In this document: one piece after another, positions 19,255-30,182 of the stretch | How positions within the stretch are numbered: position 1 is the stretch's first letter | How the letters are laid out: each line of letters opens with the position of its first letter | NCBI GenBank assembly: GCA_945889325.1 | Contig: CAMDBH010000010.1 | Coordinates: forward strand, 1 to 64,000 | Direction of reading: 5' to 3' | Length of the DNA stretch: 64,000 nt | From: Klebsiella pneumoniae | GTDB lineage: Bacteria; Myxococcota_A; UBA9042 | The notes under the pieces: generated by a model | The model's database searches: none | Seen by the model: only the letters and a program-made list of their open reading frames with translations | What the model was told of the DNA's origin: nothing | Program-made: the position numbers and the translations under genes

Positions 19255-20550
19255 CTAGAACAGCGACGAAATACGGGCCACTAACCGGCCCAAGCGCGAC
19301 GGTTTGGGGCCGCACAGACGCGCCAAGAAATCGCGGCTGTCTGCGGACGCAGCGCGCAATTGCAGGCGCGTGATGTCCCCGGAGGTTTGGGCCCAAGACT
19401 GCAGGTCGCGTTGCCCTGAGAAACCCTTAGTTTGCCAGGCTTTTCGCGAAATTGCCGCCAGCGAAGGGCGGTCGCTGGGCGTCAGGCTTAGCGTGCTGCC
19501 CGCGCGCAGCGCGGTAAAAAGCAAAGAGACTTGCGCAGGCGGCGCAAATTGGCCATCGGCCACGAGCACGAGTTCACACGTGATCTGCTGCAGCGCCCAG
19601 TCAAGGGTGGCGAGCGGGTCGACAAGTCCGCCTGGTCGATGAAGAATTTTGAGATTCAGGCTTTCGGCCTGGGCCACGCTGTCATCGGTCGAACCGAGAT
19701 CCAGCAGTAGCCAGCGGGTATCCACGCCACTAACAGCGCTTTTCCATTGCTGAATTCGCTGTGCTAGGCCGTTGCCGTTGTTGCGCGACACCAGCAGCAC
19801 GGCCTGCGCACCGAGCAATTGGCTATTTATTTCAGCGAGCTGTGTCACATCCGCGCTGACGACGTGATCGGCTTCTGCCGGACGGTGGCGCCGCACTTGG
19901 TCGGCCGCGCGCTCCGCCATCGAAGGCGCATCGGCGCGTTCGCGCGTGTTTGCGGCTTCCGGCAGCGGATTTGCCAGCGCTGCCTGCAGCTTGTCGTCGT
20001 GCAGGACCTTGTGCGTCATGCCGTGACGGGTGGCGCGTTCCGCCATCGACAGCGCCTGCCGCGGCTCTGCGCTCGGCGGCGCGGGCTGCGGCTCGGGGCG
20101 GTCGACATGGCGAACCGCATGATTTCTAGATGCAATTTCACTCATCGACAAAGGCCGCGGCCGATCGGGCGCGCGTTCCTGCGTCACGCGGTGGGCAGCC
20201 CCAGCGCGCAGCGCGCGGTCAGCCATGTTCAGCGGCACCGTGGGCGCTATTTCGACATCGGCCGAAGTCGGTGGCGCACGCCGGCCATAACGCGCAGCGC
20301 GATCGGCCATAGAGAGGCTGGGTGTGGCGCCCGTCGGCACCGGCGCGACCGCAACGGGCATCAGCGGCGCTGCCAATGCGACTGGTGCGGGTTGGGCGAA
20401 CAAATCCAACGCTGCCGAGGCGGTCCTCACCTTCGGCTTTCGCGGCGCTTTGGCGGCTGGGGGCGCTGCGGCCGACTCTAAATCCGCAACTTTCTTGCGT
20501 GATCGCGCAGCGGGCCTTGCGGCAGCTATGGGCAGCACCGGATCTGTCAT
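19255..20550 (-). CDS. protein with repeated SMAERAxRxG motifs and a glycosyltransferase-A-like C-terminal region
   Basis: Five copies of (L/P)(S/N)MA(D/E)RA-type motif; C-terminal AVLLVSRNNGNGLAQRIQQW...WLLLDLGSTDDSVAQAESLNLKILHRPGGLVDPLATLDWALQQ resembles a GT-A nucleotide-binding fold. Confidence 0.6.
   Translation of the reverse strand: MTDPVLPIAAARPAARSRKKVADLESAAAPPAAKAPRKPKVRTASAALDLFAQPAPVALAAPLMPVAVAPVPTGATPSLSMADRAARYGRRAPPTSADVEIAPTVPLNMADRALRAGAAHRVTQERAPDRPRPLSMSEIASRNHAVRHVDRPEPQPAPPSAEPRQALSMAERATRHGMTHKVLHDDKLQAALANPLPEAANTRERADAPSMAERAADQVRRHRPAEADHVVSADVTQLAEINSQLLGAQAVLLVSRNNGNGLAQRIQQWKSAVSGVDTRWLLLDLGSTDDSVAQAESLNLKILHRPGGLVDPLATLDWALQQITCELVLVADGQFAPPAQVSLLFTALRAGSTLSLTPSDRPSLAAISRKAWQTKGFSGQRDLQSWAQTSGDITRLQLRAASADSRDFLARLCGPKPSRLGRLVARISSLF
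19885..20316 (-). repeat. region encoding five degenerate SMAERAxRxG motifs
   Basis: LSMADRAARYG, LNMADRALRAG, LSMSEIASRNH, LSMAERATRHG, PSMAERAADQV. Confidence 0.8.
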
Positions 20551-20560
20551 GGATTCCGCT

Positions 20561-21319
20561 TTAACGCGTGATATCAACGAAAACATAGCGCCCAAGGTGG
20601 GCAGACAAATAGGCGCGCCGTTCTTTAAGCGCAATCACGATGCGCGCACCGCGGCCGCCCATGTCTTCAGTCCGGATAAAATCTACCGAAGTCGGGAACG
20701 CGCCCGTGAGCAGTTCACGTTTCAAATTGATATTAGAGATCGTCACTTGGGGCAGGTCGATCACAACGTGAAGGTCGTCCGGGCGGTAGACATAGCCGCA
20801 CGCGGCTTTCTCTAACTGAACAAACACCCGCGAACCGTCCGAATTGTTTTGGAATCCAACCCATTGTAATTGCTGTGGTTCTACCTTGCAACGTCCGCCC
20901 GCTTGCACCGGTTGCGTCGCATTCCAATCGGGCACATGGCCGCTATAAGGTCGATCTTTGTACAACTGGCCGGCGCGATCGACAAAAACCTCGCGGGCGC
21001 GATCATCGCCAAGCAGCGGAAAAGGAAACGGTTTTGGTGGCGCGGTGAACGTGCCCAACCGCAACGCATCTTCACCGACCGGCGTAGCCTGTGGGTCGGA
21101 TTTGCTTTCTTTATCAGTAGCTTTTTCTGAATCCGCCTTCTTGTCGGCCTCGGCCTTCTTTTTGCCTTCGGTCTTTTTCTCCGCGTCTGCTTTTTGATCG
21201 GCTGGTTCCGCGTGCTTGGCCGTTTTGCCATCGGCGGCGGCTGCCGCAGACGCCCACACAAACGCCAAAACTGCGGCGCCTAGAGGCAACATTCGCTGAA
21301 TTTTCAAGGATAACTGCAT
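20561..21319 (-). CDS. secreted AMIN-domain-like protein with charged Lys/Glu/Ala linker
   Basis: MQLSLKIQRMLPLGAAVLAFVWASAAAAADGK signal peptide; SRVFVQLEKAACGYVYRPDDLHVVIDLPQVTISNINLKRELLTGAFPTSVDFIRTEDMGGRGARIVIALKERRAY. Confidence 0.65.
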   Translation of the reverse strand: MQLSLKIQRMLPLGAAVLAFVWASAAAAADGKTAKHAEPADQKADAEKKTEGKKKAEADKKADSEKATDKESKSDPQATPVGEDALRLGTFTAPPKPFPFPLLGDDRAREVFVDRAGQLYKDRPYSGHVPDWNATQPVQAGGRCKVEPQQLQWVGFQNNSDGSRVFVQLEKAACGYVYRPDDLHVVIDLPQVTISNINLKRELLTGAFPTSVDFIRTEDMGGRGARIVIALKERRAYLSAHLGRYVFVDITR

Positions 21320-21469
21320 CCAAATCGCCTTGCCGTGGTGCATTGGCCACGCGGGTAGTTTGGCCGCCCCGCGCACAATGGGCAAGGGCCAGCCGCCTCC
21401 AATGTAGCGCATCTGCACGGGCTGTCCAAAAGTGTGCAGGATTTGGCGCGCAAACAGAGCAAAAACGCA

Positions 21470-21513
21470 GCGCGGGCCTGTTTGTCAAATCGCTTTGACC
21501 AACAGACCCGCGC
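21470..21513 (-). terminator. rho-independent terminator of the 21534-22268 lipoprotein gene
   Basis: 20-bp stem (18/20 paired) gcgcgggcctgtttgtcaaa-tcgc-tttgaccaacagacccgcgc; minus strand continues TGCGTTTTTGC just past the stem. Confidence 0.75.
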
Positions 21514-21533
21514 GCAATGGGCTTGGGGGAAAA

Positions 21534-22268
21534 CTATTTCGCCGGAACTTTCATGCCGCTGCTGTAGCCCTTGCCGTTGCCGACCAGAACTGAGCCAGCG
21601 TCGACACCTTTGTCGAGGCGGACCCACACTTCATAATCTTCGCTGATGCACTTGCAGGTGCCCTTGATCCAGCCTTTGTCCTTGTATTCTTGGCCAACTT
21701 CGTAGACGTCGAACTCATCGCCCGCCTGAATCGTGACCGCTGGGCCCTTGCCGTCACAAACAGTGATGTCCGTGGTGGAAACCGAGCAGCCGCCGATCTG
21801 GAACTCGATCGATCCGCCGTTGAGGCCGACGTAACCCTTGTCGGCGTCGAACACATCGGACGGGCCTTCGGCGGCGGTGGTGTCTTTGTGGGCGTTGTCC
21901 TTGCAACTGGTCTTTTCGTCTTTGTAATTCGCGCTGCCCGGTTTGATCACGCCGATGAGAGCGCCCGCACGATACAGGCCGATCGCATCGATGTCCGAGC
22001 CTGGGCTTGTGGTCAGTTTGCAATCTGGCTCAGCATATTTGTCATAAATAATGCCCCATTTGAAGCCAGCGGCCGCAGCGCCGGTGTCAGCCGTGGCCGT
22101 ATCGGCCGTCACGGTCGTGTCGCTTCCGCCGCCGCCTGTGTCCGCGGCGATCGTGCCATCCGAAGTGCCGTCAGTGGCATCGCCCTCACCGGTGCTTGCG
22201 CTGCAACCGCTGCCCAAAACCATCGCCAAAGCGCCCATGACGCCAATCAACCGCTTCCAATTCTTCAT
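21534..22268 (-). CDS. lipoprotein with Asp/Thr/Gly-rich linker
   Basis: MKNWKRLIGVMGALAMVLGSGCSASTGEGDATDGTSDGTIAADTGGGGSDTTVTADTATADTGAAAAG. Confidence 0.85.
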   Translation of the reverse strand: MKNWKRLIGVMGALAMVLGSGCSASTGEGDATDGTSDGTIAADTGGGGSDTTVTADTATADTGAAAAGFKWGIIYDKYAEPDCKLTTSPGSDIDAIGLYRAGALIGVIKPGSANYKDEKTSCKDNAHKDTTAAEGPSDVFDADKGYVGLNGGSIEFQIGGCSVSTTDITVCDGKGPAVTIQAGDEFDVYEVGQEYKDKGWIKGTCKCISEDYEVWVRLDKGVDAGSVLVGNGKGYSSGMKVPAK

Positions 22269-22633
22269 GATCTTTTCCTCCGGTTTGACCGGCTTGGGGG
22301 GCAGGGGGCCCAGTTGGTGCGGGCTGCTAGCCCAGTTTGGGTACCGCGCCCGATGTGGACTGTACCCGATTTTGTTGACAAAAACTGTGCGCCGACAAAT
22401 CCGCGCGGCGTATATGATAAACGTCCACGGCGACAAGTCAACGCTCTTGGGCCGCTGAGATTCATTTAGGCCGATCTGGTCCGGCCAATCGTTCCCTCTG
22501 GCATCGTCCCTTGAATTGTCACTCCCGCAGGCGCAAACTCCCGCCCCCTTCACCGTGTTCTTGACGCTGCTGGTCAGCGCTCGATCCCGCCAAGCTTTAG
22601 TGATCACGTAACATTATCCGCAGGTGGTTTTTC

Positions 22634-25348
22634 ATGCAGTGCACGCGATGCGGCCATCTCAACATCACCAGTTTTCGCTTTTGCGAAAGTTGCTTGGCCC
22701 CCCTCAAGGGCGGCGATTTCGGCGATAGCGATGTAATTGGCAGGTTTTTTGACGACGCGGACTTGCTGGAAGCGGGCACCGGCGATGCATCGCGCGGCGC
22801 GGCACTGCCCACGCGATTTCACCTGCCGTGGCGCCCGGATGCCAATCGCCTTACATTTGGCGGTCGGCAAGCAGAAATCACTGATCTTTCCGACGCTATC
22901 TATGCGGGACTTCACGGCAAAACCCCAATCGCCCTGACGGTCCAGGGCGAGGCAGGCAGCGGGCGATCGTCGGTATTGCTCGGTGCGCGCGATCAAATCG
23001 CCAAACAGATGCCAAAGGCGCGTTTTTTGTTCGTCAGCGGCCAAGGGGCCCTGCGGCCCTTTGCCTTGATCGAGCGTCTGCTGCGCTTGCGCTTTGATAT
23101 TCCTGACTATTTGGGTGGAACAATTGCTGGTGAGCGCTTTGAGCGCACGATCGAAGCTTTCTACGGCGATTCCGCCGGTGCCGAAGTCGCGCGCACCTGT
23201 GGACCCATGCTGGGCTTCCATTTTTGGAATGAGCACGACATCGATTTTGAGGACCGCAACGAACAGGCGCGGCGGGCCCAAGAAGCGCTGTACAACCTGA
23301 TTTGCCGCGATCTGGCCGACCCGCCGACCGTGATCGTGGTCGACGATGCCGGCGAGGCGGACGTTGAGAGTCTGGCATTTTTGCAGCAGCTTTCGCACGA
23401 CAAAGCCGCGATGCCGGCCGTGATCGTGCTGGCGACCGACAAACGGGGTGCGATTCGCCGTCCGTGGCTGGCCCAGACCCGCGATCTGGAATTGCAGCCC
23501 CTTGCGGCCGAAGTCATGGCCGAGATTGCGCGCAAGGCGCTGACCGGCGTCGATCACGTCGACGATGCCGTGATAGCCACGATTGTGGCCAATGCCAACG
23601 GCAGACCAGGCACTTTGCTCGATGAAATTGAGCACTTGACCCGTCACGGCGCCATTGTCGCTGTCGAAGGCAGTTGGAAGTTGCAGCATGAGAAACTCGA
23701 CGATCTCGTCGCTCGCGGCGATTTGCATTCCAACCGCGGGCGCTTTGACGGATTGAGCGATTTCCAAACCCAGGTGCTGAGTTACGGAGCGATTTTTGGT
23801 CAGCGCTTTTGGCTGGGCGGCATTGTGGCCATGTTGCGCAGCGAGGTACCGCAAAGTCTGCGCACGGTTGAAGAACTCAACCGCGACGACACCCCCGATC
23901 GCGTCTTGCAGGCCTGCCGGGCGTTGCTGGAACGCGGCCTGCTAGTGCCGGAAAGAACAACAGTTTTGCCGCACGAGTCGGGCTTTCGGTTGGTCGACGA
24001 AGCGGACTGTGTGTCCTTGCTGGAATTGCACCACGCCGACGCGCTCAAAATGCTCTCGCACCGCGCGGCCGTTTGGCTGCAAATGGTCGGCGGTGAGCGC
24101 GCGGGTGAAGTGTCAGAAATCCTTGCGCCTTTGTGGTTCACTGCCGGTGAACCGGTCCACGCGGCGCACCTGTTCCTGCGCGCCGGTTTGCGCGCGTTGG
24201 GCGAGTTTCGCGCAGAAGCGGCGCGGACTTTTCTCACGCGCGCCCGCGACTTGGCGTTGACCGACGACGCGCACCTGCACACCGACGCCGTGCTCGGCTT
24301 GGGCCGCTTGGCCGAAAGCGACGGTCGTTGGGCAGAAGCCGAGGAATTTTATCGCGATGCGTTGCAGATGGCCTGGCGTTTCCGCGCCCGCAGCCGCGGT
24401 GCCAAGGCGCTGCAGAGGCTGGGACGGATGTTTCGTGTGCAGGGTAAGGTCCAGCAAGCATTGGAGCAATTGGTGCCGGCGCTGCGGCTGTATGAAGCCG
24501 CGGGTGATGTCCGCGGCCTCGGGTCGATCTGCGACGACATCGGCCGCGCGTACTGGACCAGCGGCAACACCAAGCCCGCGATGGAATTCCTCAAACGCGC
24601 CGCGCAATACCGCGAACGCTTGGGCGATCGCGAAGGCCAAGCGCAGACGCTGACCAATCTGGGCGTGGTGTCGATGAGCTTGGGCCAGATGGAGCAAGCC
24701 CGATCGTACTTGGAAAAAGCTGTGCAAATGCAGCGGGAACGCAAGAATTTGGTTGGGTTGTTTGAAGCACTCAATGGCCTTGGCGCGCAGATGGTCGGTT
24801 GCGGTGAAGCCGAGGCGGCCGTCGAGGTTTTGCAAGAGGCCCACGACGTCGCCAAACGGGTGGGCAATCGGCGCATCCAGGCGATGATTCAGAACAATTT
24901 AGGTGAAGTGATGATGGCCGCCAACCGCTTAGAGGAAGGCGAGGCGCTGCTGTACAAGGCTGTGGAAGGTGCCGGACGTCTGGCGGATCACGCGCTTTTG
25001 TCGGATTCCGCGCGCAATTTGGCCGTGGCGGCGCGGCGTCGCGGCGATCGCGCCCGCGCGCTCAAGTGGGCCAAGCGCAGCGTCGCCGCGGCGCAATCGA
25101 GCGACGTTGTGCGCACGCGCGCCTCGAGTCAGCGCACACTAGGCGAAATTCTCGCCGACGGCGACGACGTCGATGCCGCAGACGAGGCCTTTGGCAAGGC
25201 CGAGGACTGGTTGCTTCAGGCAGGTGAAGTCCATGAACTGCAAGCGTGTTTGCAGGCACACGCGGCTTTTCTGGTCCGCGTTGGGCGCCAGGCCAAGGCT
25301 GAGACACTGCTCAAGCGCAGCGACGCGCTGGATCGTCCGCCAGTCTAA
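22634..25348 (+). CDS. zinc-ribbon STAND-type ATPase with C-terminal TPR repeats
   Basis: MQCTRCGHLNITSFRFCESC zinc ribbon; TVQGEAGSGRSSVLL (Walker A); PTVIVVDDAGEADVESLAFLQQL (Walker B); multiple TPRs (AQTLTNLGVVSMSLGQMEQARSYLEKAV...). Confidence 0.85.
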   Translation: MQCTRCGHLNITSFRFCESCLAPLKGGDFGDSDVIGRFFDDADLLEAGTGDASRGAALPTRFHLPWRPDANRLTFGGRQAEITDLSDAIYAGLHGKTPIALTVQGEAGSGRSSVLLGARDQIAKQMPKARFLFVSGQGALRPFALIERLLRLRFDIPDYLGGTIAGERFERTIEAFYGDSAGAEVARTCGPMLGFHFWNEHDIDFEDRNEQARRAQEALYNLICRDLADPPTVIVVDDAGEADVESLAFLQQLSHDKAAMPAVIVLATDKRGAIRRPWLAQTRDLELQPLAAEVMAEIARKALTGVDHVDDAVIATIVANANGRPGTLLDEIEHLTRHGAIVAVEGSWKLQHEKLDDLVARGDLHSNRGRFDGLSDFQTQVLSYGAIFGQRFWLGGIVAMLRSEVPQSLRTVEELNRDDTPDRVLQACRALLERGLLVPERTTVLPHESGFRLVDEADCVSLLELHHADALKMLSHRAAVWLQMVGGERAGEVSEILAPLWFTAGEPVHAAHLFLRAGLRALGEFRAEAARTFLTRARDLALTDDAHLHTDAVLGLGRLAESDGRWAEAEEFYRDALQMAWRFRARSRGAKALQRLGRMFRVQGKVQQALEQLVPALRLYEAAGDVRGLGSICDDIGRAYWTSGNTKPAMEFLKRAAQYRERLGDREGQAQTLTNLGVVSMSLGQMEQARSYLEKAVQMQRERKNLVGLFEALNGLGAQMVGCGEAEAAVEVLQEAHDVAKRVGNRRIQAMIQNNLGEVMMAANRLEEGEALLYKAVEGAGRLADHALLSDSARNLAVAARRRGDRARALKWAKRSVAAAQSSDVVRTRASSQRTLGEILADGDDVDAADEAFGKAEDWLLQAGEVHELQACLQAHAAFLVRVGRQAKAETLLKRSDALDRPPV

Positions 25349-25436
25349 ACCTTTGTGGCTGTTGGCGCGTCGAATTCACACGCCGGCCGCTGTCAACTTG
25401 CCAACCGGGCAGAATCCCCTAATTTGGTTTTACCCA

Positions 25437-25464
25437 CAGAGGTGCGCAGACAGAGGTGCGCAGA
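25437..25464. repeat. perfect 2x14-bp tandem repeat (cagaggtgcgcaga)
   Basis: Direct reading upstream of the rpoD-like gene. Confidence 0.75.
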
Positions 25465-25654
25465 AAATGGCGCGCAGCGCGCAAGACCGTGACATGGATG
25501 TCATGGCGGCGCCGTCCAACCCCCACGACTGGGCCTCTGCCTTAGCCGAAATCTCCTATTATTACAAACAAATGCACTTTTTCTAGCCGTTTGGCCCAAC
25601 TGTTGCATACTCCCTATCGTGCGGCTCAATTGTGGGCTGCGCACGAGGTTTGTC

Positions 25655-27286
25655 ATGAACGCCCCATCGCTCGCCGATTCGAACTGTAGCAGTGAAGACT
25701 TTAACCTCGAAGACGTGAATTTGACTTTGATCGACACGCCGTTGGACGACGAAGACATCGCCGCAACCGCCGCCGAAACGGCACAGCGCAAAGGCAAGAG
25801 GGCTGGCGTGGAAACCGAGACGCAGCACATCGATCCGACTTTGCTGTATTTGCAGCACATTGGCCGCGTTTCGCTGCTCACGCGTGAGAGCGAGGCCGAA
25901 GTCGCGCGCAAGATCGAAGATTCCTCGGCAGATATTTTGGAAGTGCTCGAGCGTTTGGCCGTCTGCCGTCCGTACTTGGGTGAGTTGCCGGTGCAAATGG
26001 CCACCGACCACGACTTGTTGCGGCAGTGGACCGACGCCGAGAGCTGGCGCGACCGCGATGCGCGCATCACGACGCTTGCGCGCGCCGAGCGTTTTCGCGA
26101 TCGCGTGCTTGAACTCGATGCGGAAATTGCCCGTTGCCAGGAAGAAGCCGCCGGTGTTCGCACGCCGGCGCTATGTCAGGCCTTGCGCATCAAATACCGC
26201 ACCTTTTGGGAAGATCGCATCGGCGAGAAACTCATCACCAAAGCCCTTGAAGTATTTCAAGAAAAAGGCCGTGACGCCATTCGCGCCGAAAAAGATCTGC
26301 GGCGTAATTTGGAGGATTCGGGCATCAAGCGCGAAGACGTCAGCACCAAACGCCCGCGCAAAGCCGCGTCGCATTTGAAACTAGTCACGTCTGACGCGCG
26401 AAGCGCAGTTGATCTGGCGGCCGCTGAGCAATTGGACCGCGCCCAAGTATCGGCGCAAATGTCGGTCTTGCTTGCAAAAAGCGCGGCCAACAGCTACGGC
26501 GACAGCGCGACCCAAGCCAGCCGCGACTTGCGCAAGGTACGTCAAGCACAGCGGATTATCAGTGAAGCGCGCAGCGTTATGATTCAAGCCAATTTGCGCT
26601 TGGTTGTGTCGATCGCCAAGCGCTATTTGAACCGCGGCATGGCGCTGCTCGACTTGGTGCAAGAGGGCAACATCGGCTTGATCAAAGCCGTTGAAAAGTT
26701 TGAGTATCAGCGTGGGTACAAATTTTCGACCTACGCGACGTGGTGGATTCGTCAGTCGATCACGCGATCGATTGCCGATTCCGGACGCACGATTCGCATT
26801 CCGGTGCACCTGATCGAGGCGCTGAACCGCATCATGCGCGAACGCAGCGCGATGGAACAGGAATTTGGTCGCGAGCCGACGGTGGATGAATTGAGCGCGC
26901 GCACCGAACAGCCGCAGGATCAGGTGGAAATGATTCTGCGCATGGTCCGATCGCCGCTGAGTCTGGACGCGCCGGTCGGTGAAGATGACGCTCAGCTTGT
27001 TGATTTTGTGGAAGATCAGCAGGCCGTCAAAGGCCTGGATTTCTGCATCGCCCGCGATGTGGCGGCACACACGCGGCGGGCGCTCACGCGTTTGCATCCG
27101 CGTGAGGAAGCGGTGTTGAAGCTGCGCTTTGGCATCGGCCACGATGAAGGCTTCACGCTGGAGCAAGTGGGTGAAATGTTTAATTTGACCCGCGAGCGCA
27201 TTCGTCAAATCGAAACCAACGCGATCAAGAAATTGCAGTCGCCCGGTCACAAAGACGTGTTGGCAGCGCTGGTTGACGCGGTGTAG
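25655..27286 (+). CDS. rpoD: RpoD-family sigma-70 factor
   Basis: [76 protein letters not shown]...[28 protein letters not shown]; regions 2, 3 and 4 intact. Confidence 0.9.
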   Translation: MNAPSLADSNCSSEDFNLEDVNLTLIDTPLDDEDIAATAAETAQRKGKRAGVETETQHIDPTLLYLQHIGRVSLLTRESEAEVARKIEDSSADILEVLERLAVCRPYLGELPVQMATDHDLLRQWTDAESWRDRDARITTLARAERFRDRVLELDAEIARCQEEAAGVRTPALCQALRIKYRTFWEDRIGEKLITKALEVFQEKGRDAIRAEKDLRRNLEDSGIKREDVSTKRPRKAASHLKLVTSDARSAVDLAAAEQLDRAQVSAQMSVLLAKSAANSYGDSATQASRDLRKVRQAQRIISEARSVMIQANLRLVVSIAKRYLNRGMALLDLVQEGNIGLIKAVEKFEYQRGYKFSTYATWWIRQSITRSIADSGRTIRIPVHLIEALNRIMRERSAMEQEFGREPTVDELSARTEQPQDQVEMILRMVRSPLSLDAPVGEDDAQLVDFVEDQQAVKGLDFCIARDVAAHTRRALTRLHPREEAVLKLRFGIGHDEGFTLEQVGEMFNLTRERIRQIETNAIKKLQSPGHKDVLAALVDAV

Positions 27287-27299
27287 CAAGTTCACCCGA

Positions 27300-28211
27300 T
27301 CAGTTGATCGGCTTGCCGTCGACCCAAAGCAGAGGCGTGACAGTCTTGGCCCATTGGACGGCCGCACGCACGTCGGATTGCGCAGAAAAATGGCGCAATT
27401 CCGGCGTGCGCGGCGTTTTGGCCGCGGCCGCGGGTCCGGTCGGGACGTAGGCTGTCATCAAATTCACCGGAACTTGCGGAAAATCTTGCGCTAGCCACTG
27501 CAGCACCGGCTGTGTGCAACAGGCGAAATGCCCAGGCATTAGTAGGTGCCGCACGATCAGCGGCGGCAAACTGTCGGGGAACAATCGTGTTTGCTCCAGC
27601 GCCATGCGCAGCACGCCGTCCAGAAGTTGCCGTTCGTCGACGTCGGGATTGCCCGAAATGCGCTGACTACAAGCGCTGTTGCCGAATTTCGCATCGACGA
27701 TGTAGCAACTGACCACGCCGCTGAGCAAATCCGCGGCCTGCGGACTCAGCCAGCCGTTGCAATTCCAGACCACAGGCAGCCAATCGGCAAGCGGGACATC
27801 GGACAGAACCCGGAAGATCGCTGGCAGATTGACGGTTGGATCGCCGCCGACAAAACTGACAGAAGTCGCGCCTTTGGCGCGCATCGCCTGAAGTCTCGGA
27901 GCAAACCAGGCAGAGCTGAGCGCAACGGCCGGCGCACTTTGAGGCGCCACCACGTGATCCCATTCACTGCAAAATAGGCAGCGCAGGGAACACCCGCCCA
28001 CGTCAATTAGCCACGTCGGCGAGATGGCGGCCTCCTCGCCGAGGGACAAAAGTTCTTTGTAGACATAGGCTTCACTGGCCAGTCGGCAGAATGCGCCGTG
28101 TGACGACACGTTTCTATCGACGGCGCAATCGCGCGGGCACAGCCTGCACGCCCGCAAGGCCAAGTGCGCTTGATCGCTGCGGTCCGCCAGAACGCCGGAG
28201 TTAGAATCCAT
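27300..28211 (-). CDS. radical SAM protein, PflX-like (putative pyruvate formate-lyase activating enzyme homologue)
   Basis: CRLCPRDCAVDRNVSSHGAFC N-terminus and GGCSLRCLFCSEW (CxxxCxxC); start overlaps hscA stop (TAATG). Confidence 0.85.
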   Translation of the reverse strand: MDSNSGVLADRSDQAHLALRACRLCPRDCAVDRNVSSHGAFCRLASEAYVYKELLSLGEEAAISPTWLIDVGGCSLRCLFCSEWDHVVAPQSAPAVALSSAWFAPRLQAMRAKGATSVSFVGGDPTVNLPAIFRVLSDVPLADWLPVVWNCNGWLSPQAADLLSGVVSCYIVDAKFGNSACSQRISGNPDVDERQLLDGVLRMALEQTRLFPDSLPPLIVRHLLMPGHFACCTQPVLQWLAQDFPQVPVNLMTAYVPTGPAAAAKTPRTPELRHFSAQSDVRAAVQWAKTVTPLLWVDGKPIN

Positions 28212-30142
28212 TACAGCGAGCGCGGCCCGTGGTGCGGCTTTTGCGCTGCCGGATCAGGTGCTTGGGCCAAAATGGCGTCGAGTTTTGGATTGTTGGTGGC
28301 GGTATTCAAGGCGGCGACAAAATTCACTTCCGCCAAATGTTGGGTCGCTTCATTGAGTTGAGTCAGTGCCGCCCGCACCGGTTCGGCCTGGGAGGTGCGC
28401 AAAGCCGCTTGCAGACTGGCCAACTGCCCTTCAATGTCCTCGCGTTCTTCGGCGTCGATGGCTTGTCCCGCCGGACCGCGAAGCGCCCGTTCCGTGGCCA
28501 CAATCACTTGATCTGCTTCCGCTTTGGCTTCTATGAACAAGCGCTTGGCGATATCGTCCTCGGCGTGATCAAAGCTGGCCGTGAGCATTTCCACGACTTC
28601 ATCGTCGGTTAGTCCATAACTCGGCTTGACTTCAATCGTTTTTTCCACGCCAGTGCGCACATCGGCGCCGGTCACGTGCAGGATCCCATTGGCATCGATC
28701 AAAAATGTCACGCTGACGCGCGGCAAACCTGCGGGTAAGGGCATGACGGGAATGATGAAACGCGCAAGGCTTCGACAGTCCCCGACCAATTCGCGTTCCC
28801 CCTGCACCACATGCACGACCACGCCAGTCTGGTTGTCGACGCTAGTCGTGAATTCCTCAGTCGCTGACGCTGGAATCGAGCTATTTCGCTGAATAATTCT
28901 GCTAACAACGCCGCCGACGGTCTCAATGCCCAGTGACAGGGGCGCTACATCGAGCAGCAGCATGTCGCGGCGACCGGTGGTCATGATGTCGGCCTGAATC
29001 GCCGCCCCCAGCGCTACGACTTGATCCGGATCGATTTCAGTATGCGGTTGTTTTTGAAACAAGTCAGCAACCTTTTGCCGCACCAGCGCAATCCGCGACG
29101 ACCCGCCGACCAAAATCACTTCATCCAAATCCGCGGCCTGCATACCGGCATCGCTCAACGCTTGGCGGCAAGGGCCCAACGTGCGCTCGACAAACGGCCC
29201 AATAAGTGTTTCAAAATCATTGAGTTGAAGCGACCACTCCAACGGCGCATCGCGCAACGGTCGCAGATCAACTTGGACCGAGGCGATTTCCGCGCTGGAA
29301 AGACTAATTTTTAGTTGTATCGCAGCCTTACGCAGGCGCTGTAGCACTTCCAATTGCCCGTGGACGTCGACACCCGCCTGCGCCAACGCCTCCGCCATCC
29401 CAGCCACGAGCAACTGATCAATATCGTCGCCACCCAAACGCGTGTCGCCGGCAGTCGCAAGCACCTCTGTCAGGCCCGCATGCATATGCAAGATCGACAC
29501 GTCGAACGTGCCGCCGCCCAAATCGTACACCGCGATCTTGCCTTCCGGGCGACGATCCAAGCCATAAGCGAGGGCCGCGGCAGTCGGTTCATTAACAATC
29601 CGAAGCACTTGCAGACCGGCTAAGCGTCCCGCGTCCTTCGTCGCTTGGCGTTGCGCATCGTTGAAGTACGCCGGAACTGTGATGACGGCTTGGGTAACTG
29701 CGTGACCCAATTGCTTTTGCGCCCTAGATTTCAGTTCGCGCAGCACAAAAGCACTTAGCTCAGGTGGCGTGTAGAGTTGGCCCGCCACTTCAATGCGCGC
29801 GGCGGCCGATCCGGCGGATGTATGCACGCGGTAAGGCAAAAGGGCCATTTCGGCCACGACCTCCGCCGCGCTGCGACCCATCAGGCGTTTGACAGAATAG
29901 ATCGTCTGATCAGGGACCTGTGTCAAATTCTCATCCGCTTCGGCGCCGACGCGATCAAACTTCCCTTGCGGATCAAAGGCGATGACGGACGGCACAAGAG
30001 GCCCATGCTCGCCTGTAATAATATGCGGTTGCCCGTCATCGCCGACGTAAGCTGCCAAGCTGTTGGTCGTCCCAAGATCGATGCCGATCGCCCGCCGTTC
30101 GTCGCGCGGCTTTTTTTGCGCAGATAGAATTTGAATCGACAT
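28211..30142 (-). CDS. hscA: Fe-S protein assembly chaperone HscA (Hsp70 family)
   Basis: [18 protein letters not shown]...[40 protein letters not shown]...[21 protein letters not shown] gene context. Confidence 0.92.
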   Translation of the reverse strand: MSIQILSAQKKPRDERRAIGIDLGTTNSLAAYVGDDGQPHIITGEHGPLVPSVIAFDPQGKFDRVGAEADENLTQVPDQTIYSVKRLMGRSAAEVVAEMALLPYRVHTSAGSAAARIEVAGQLYTPPELSAFVLRELKSRAQKQLGHAVTQAVITVPAYFNDAQRQATKDAGRLAGLQVLRIVNEPTAAALAYGLDRRPEGKIAVYDLGGGTFDVSILHMHAGLTEVLATAGDTRLGGDDIDQLLVAGMAEALAQAGVDVHGQLEVLQRLRKAAIQLKISLSSAEIASVQVDLRPLRDAPLEWSLQLNDFETLIGPFVERTLGPCRQALSDAGMQAADLDEVILVGGSSRIALVRQKVADLFQKQPHTEIDPDQVVALGAAIQADIMTTGRRDMLLLDVAPLSLGIETVGGVVSRIIQRNSSIPASATEEFTTSVDNQTGVVVHVVQGERELVGDCRSLARFIIPVMPLPAGLPRVSVTFLIDANGILHVTGADVRTGVEKTIEVKPSYGLTDDEVVEMLTASFDHAEDDIAKRLFIEAKAEADQVIVATERALRGPAGQAIDAEEREDIEGQLASLQAALRTSQAEPVRAALTQLNEATQHLAEVNFVAALNTATNNPKLDAILAQAPDPAAQKPHHGPRSL

Positions 30143-30182
30143 GTAGCCTTGAAGTTGCGTGGATTGGGTTGGCGCTCAGATG

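Noticed and set aside
22604-23854. 416-aa minus-strand ORF
   Set aside because: Antisense shadow of the STAND ATPase gene, which has clear domains; the shadow has no recognisable motif.
26381-27367. 328-aa minus-strand ORF
   Set aside because: Antisense to the rpoD-like gene; composition typical of a high-GC shadow frame.
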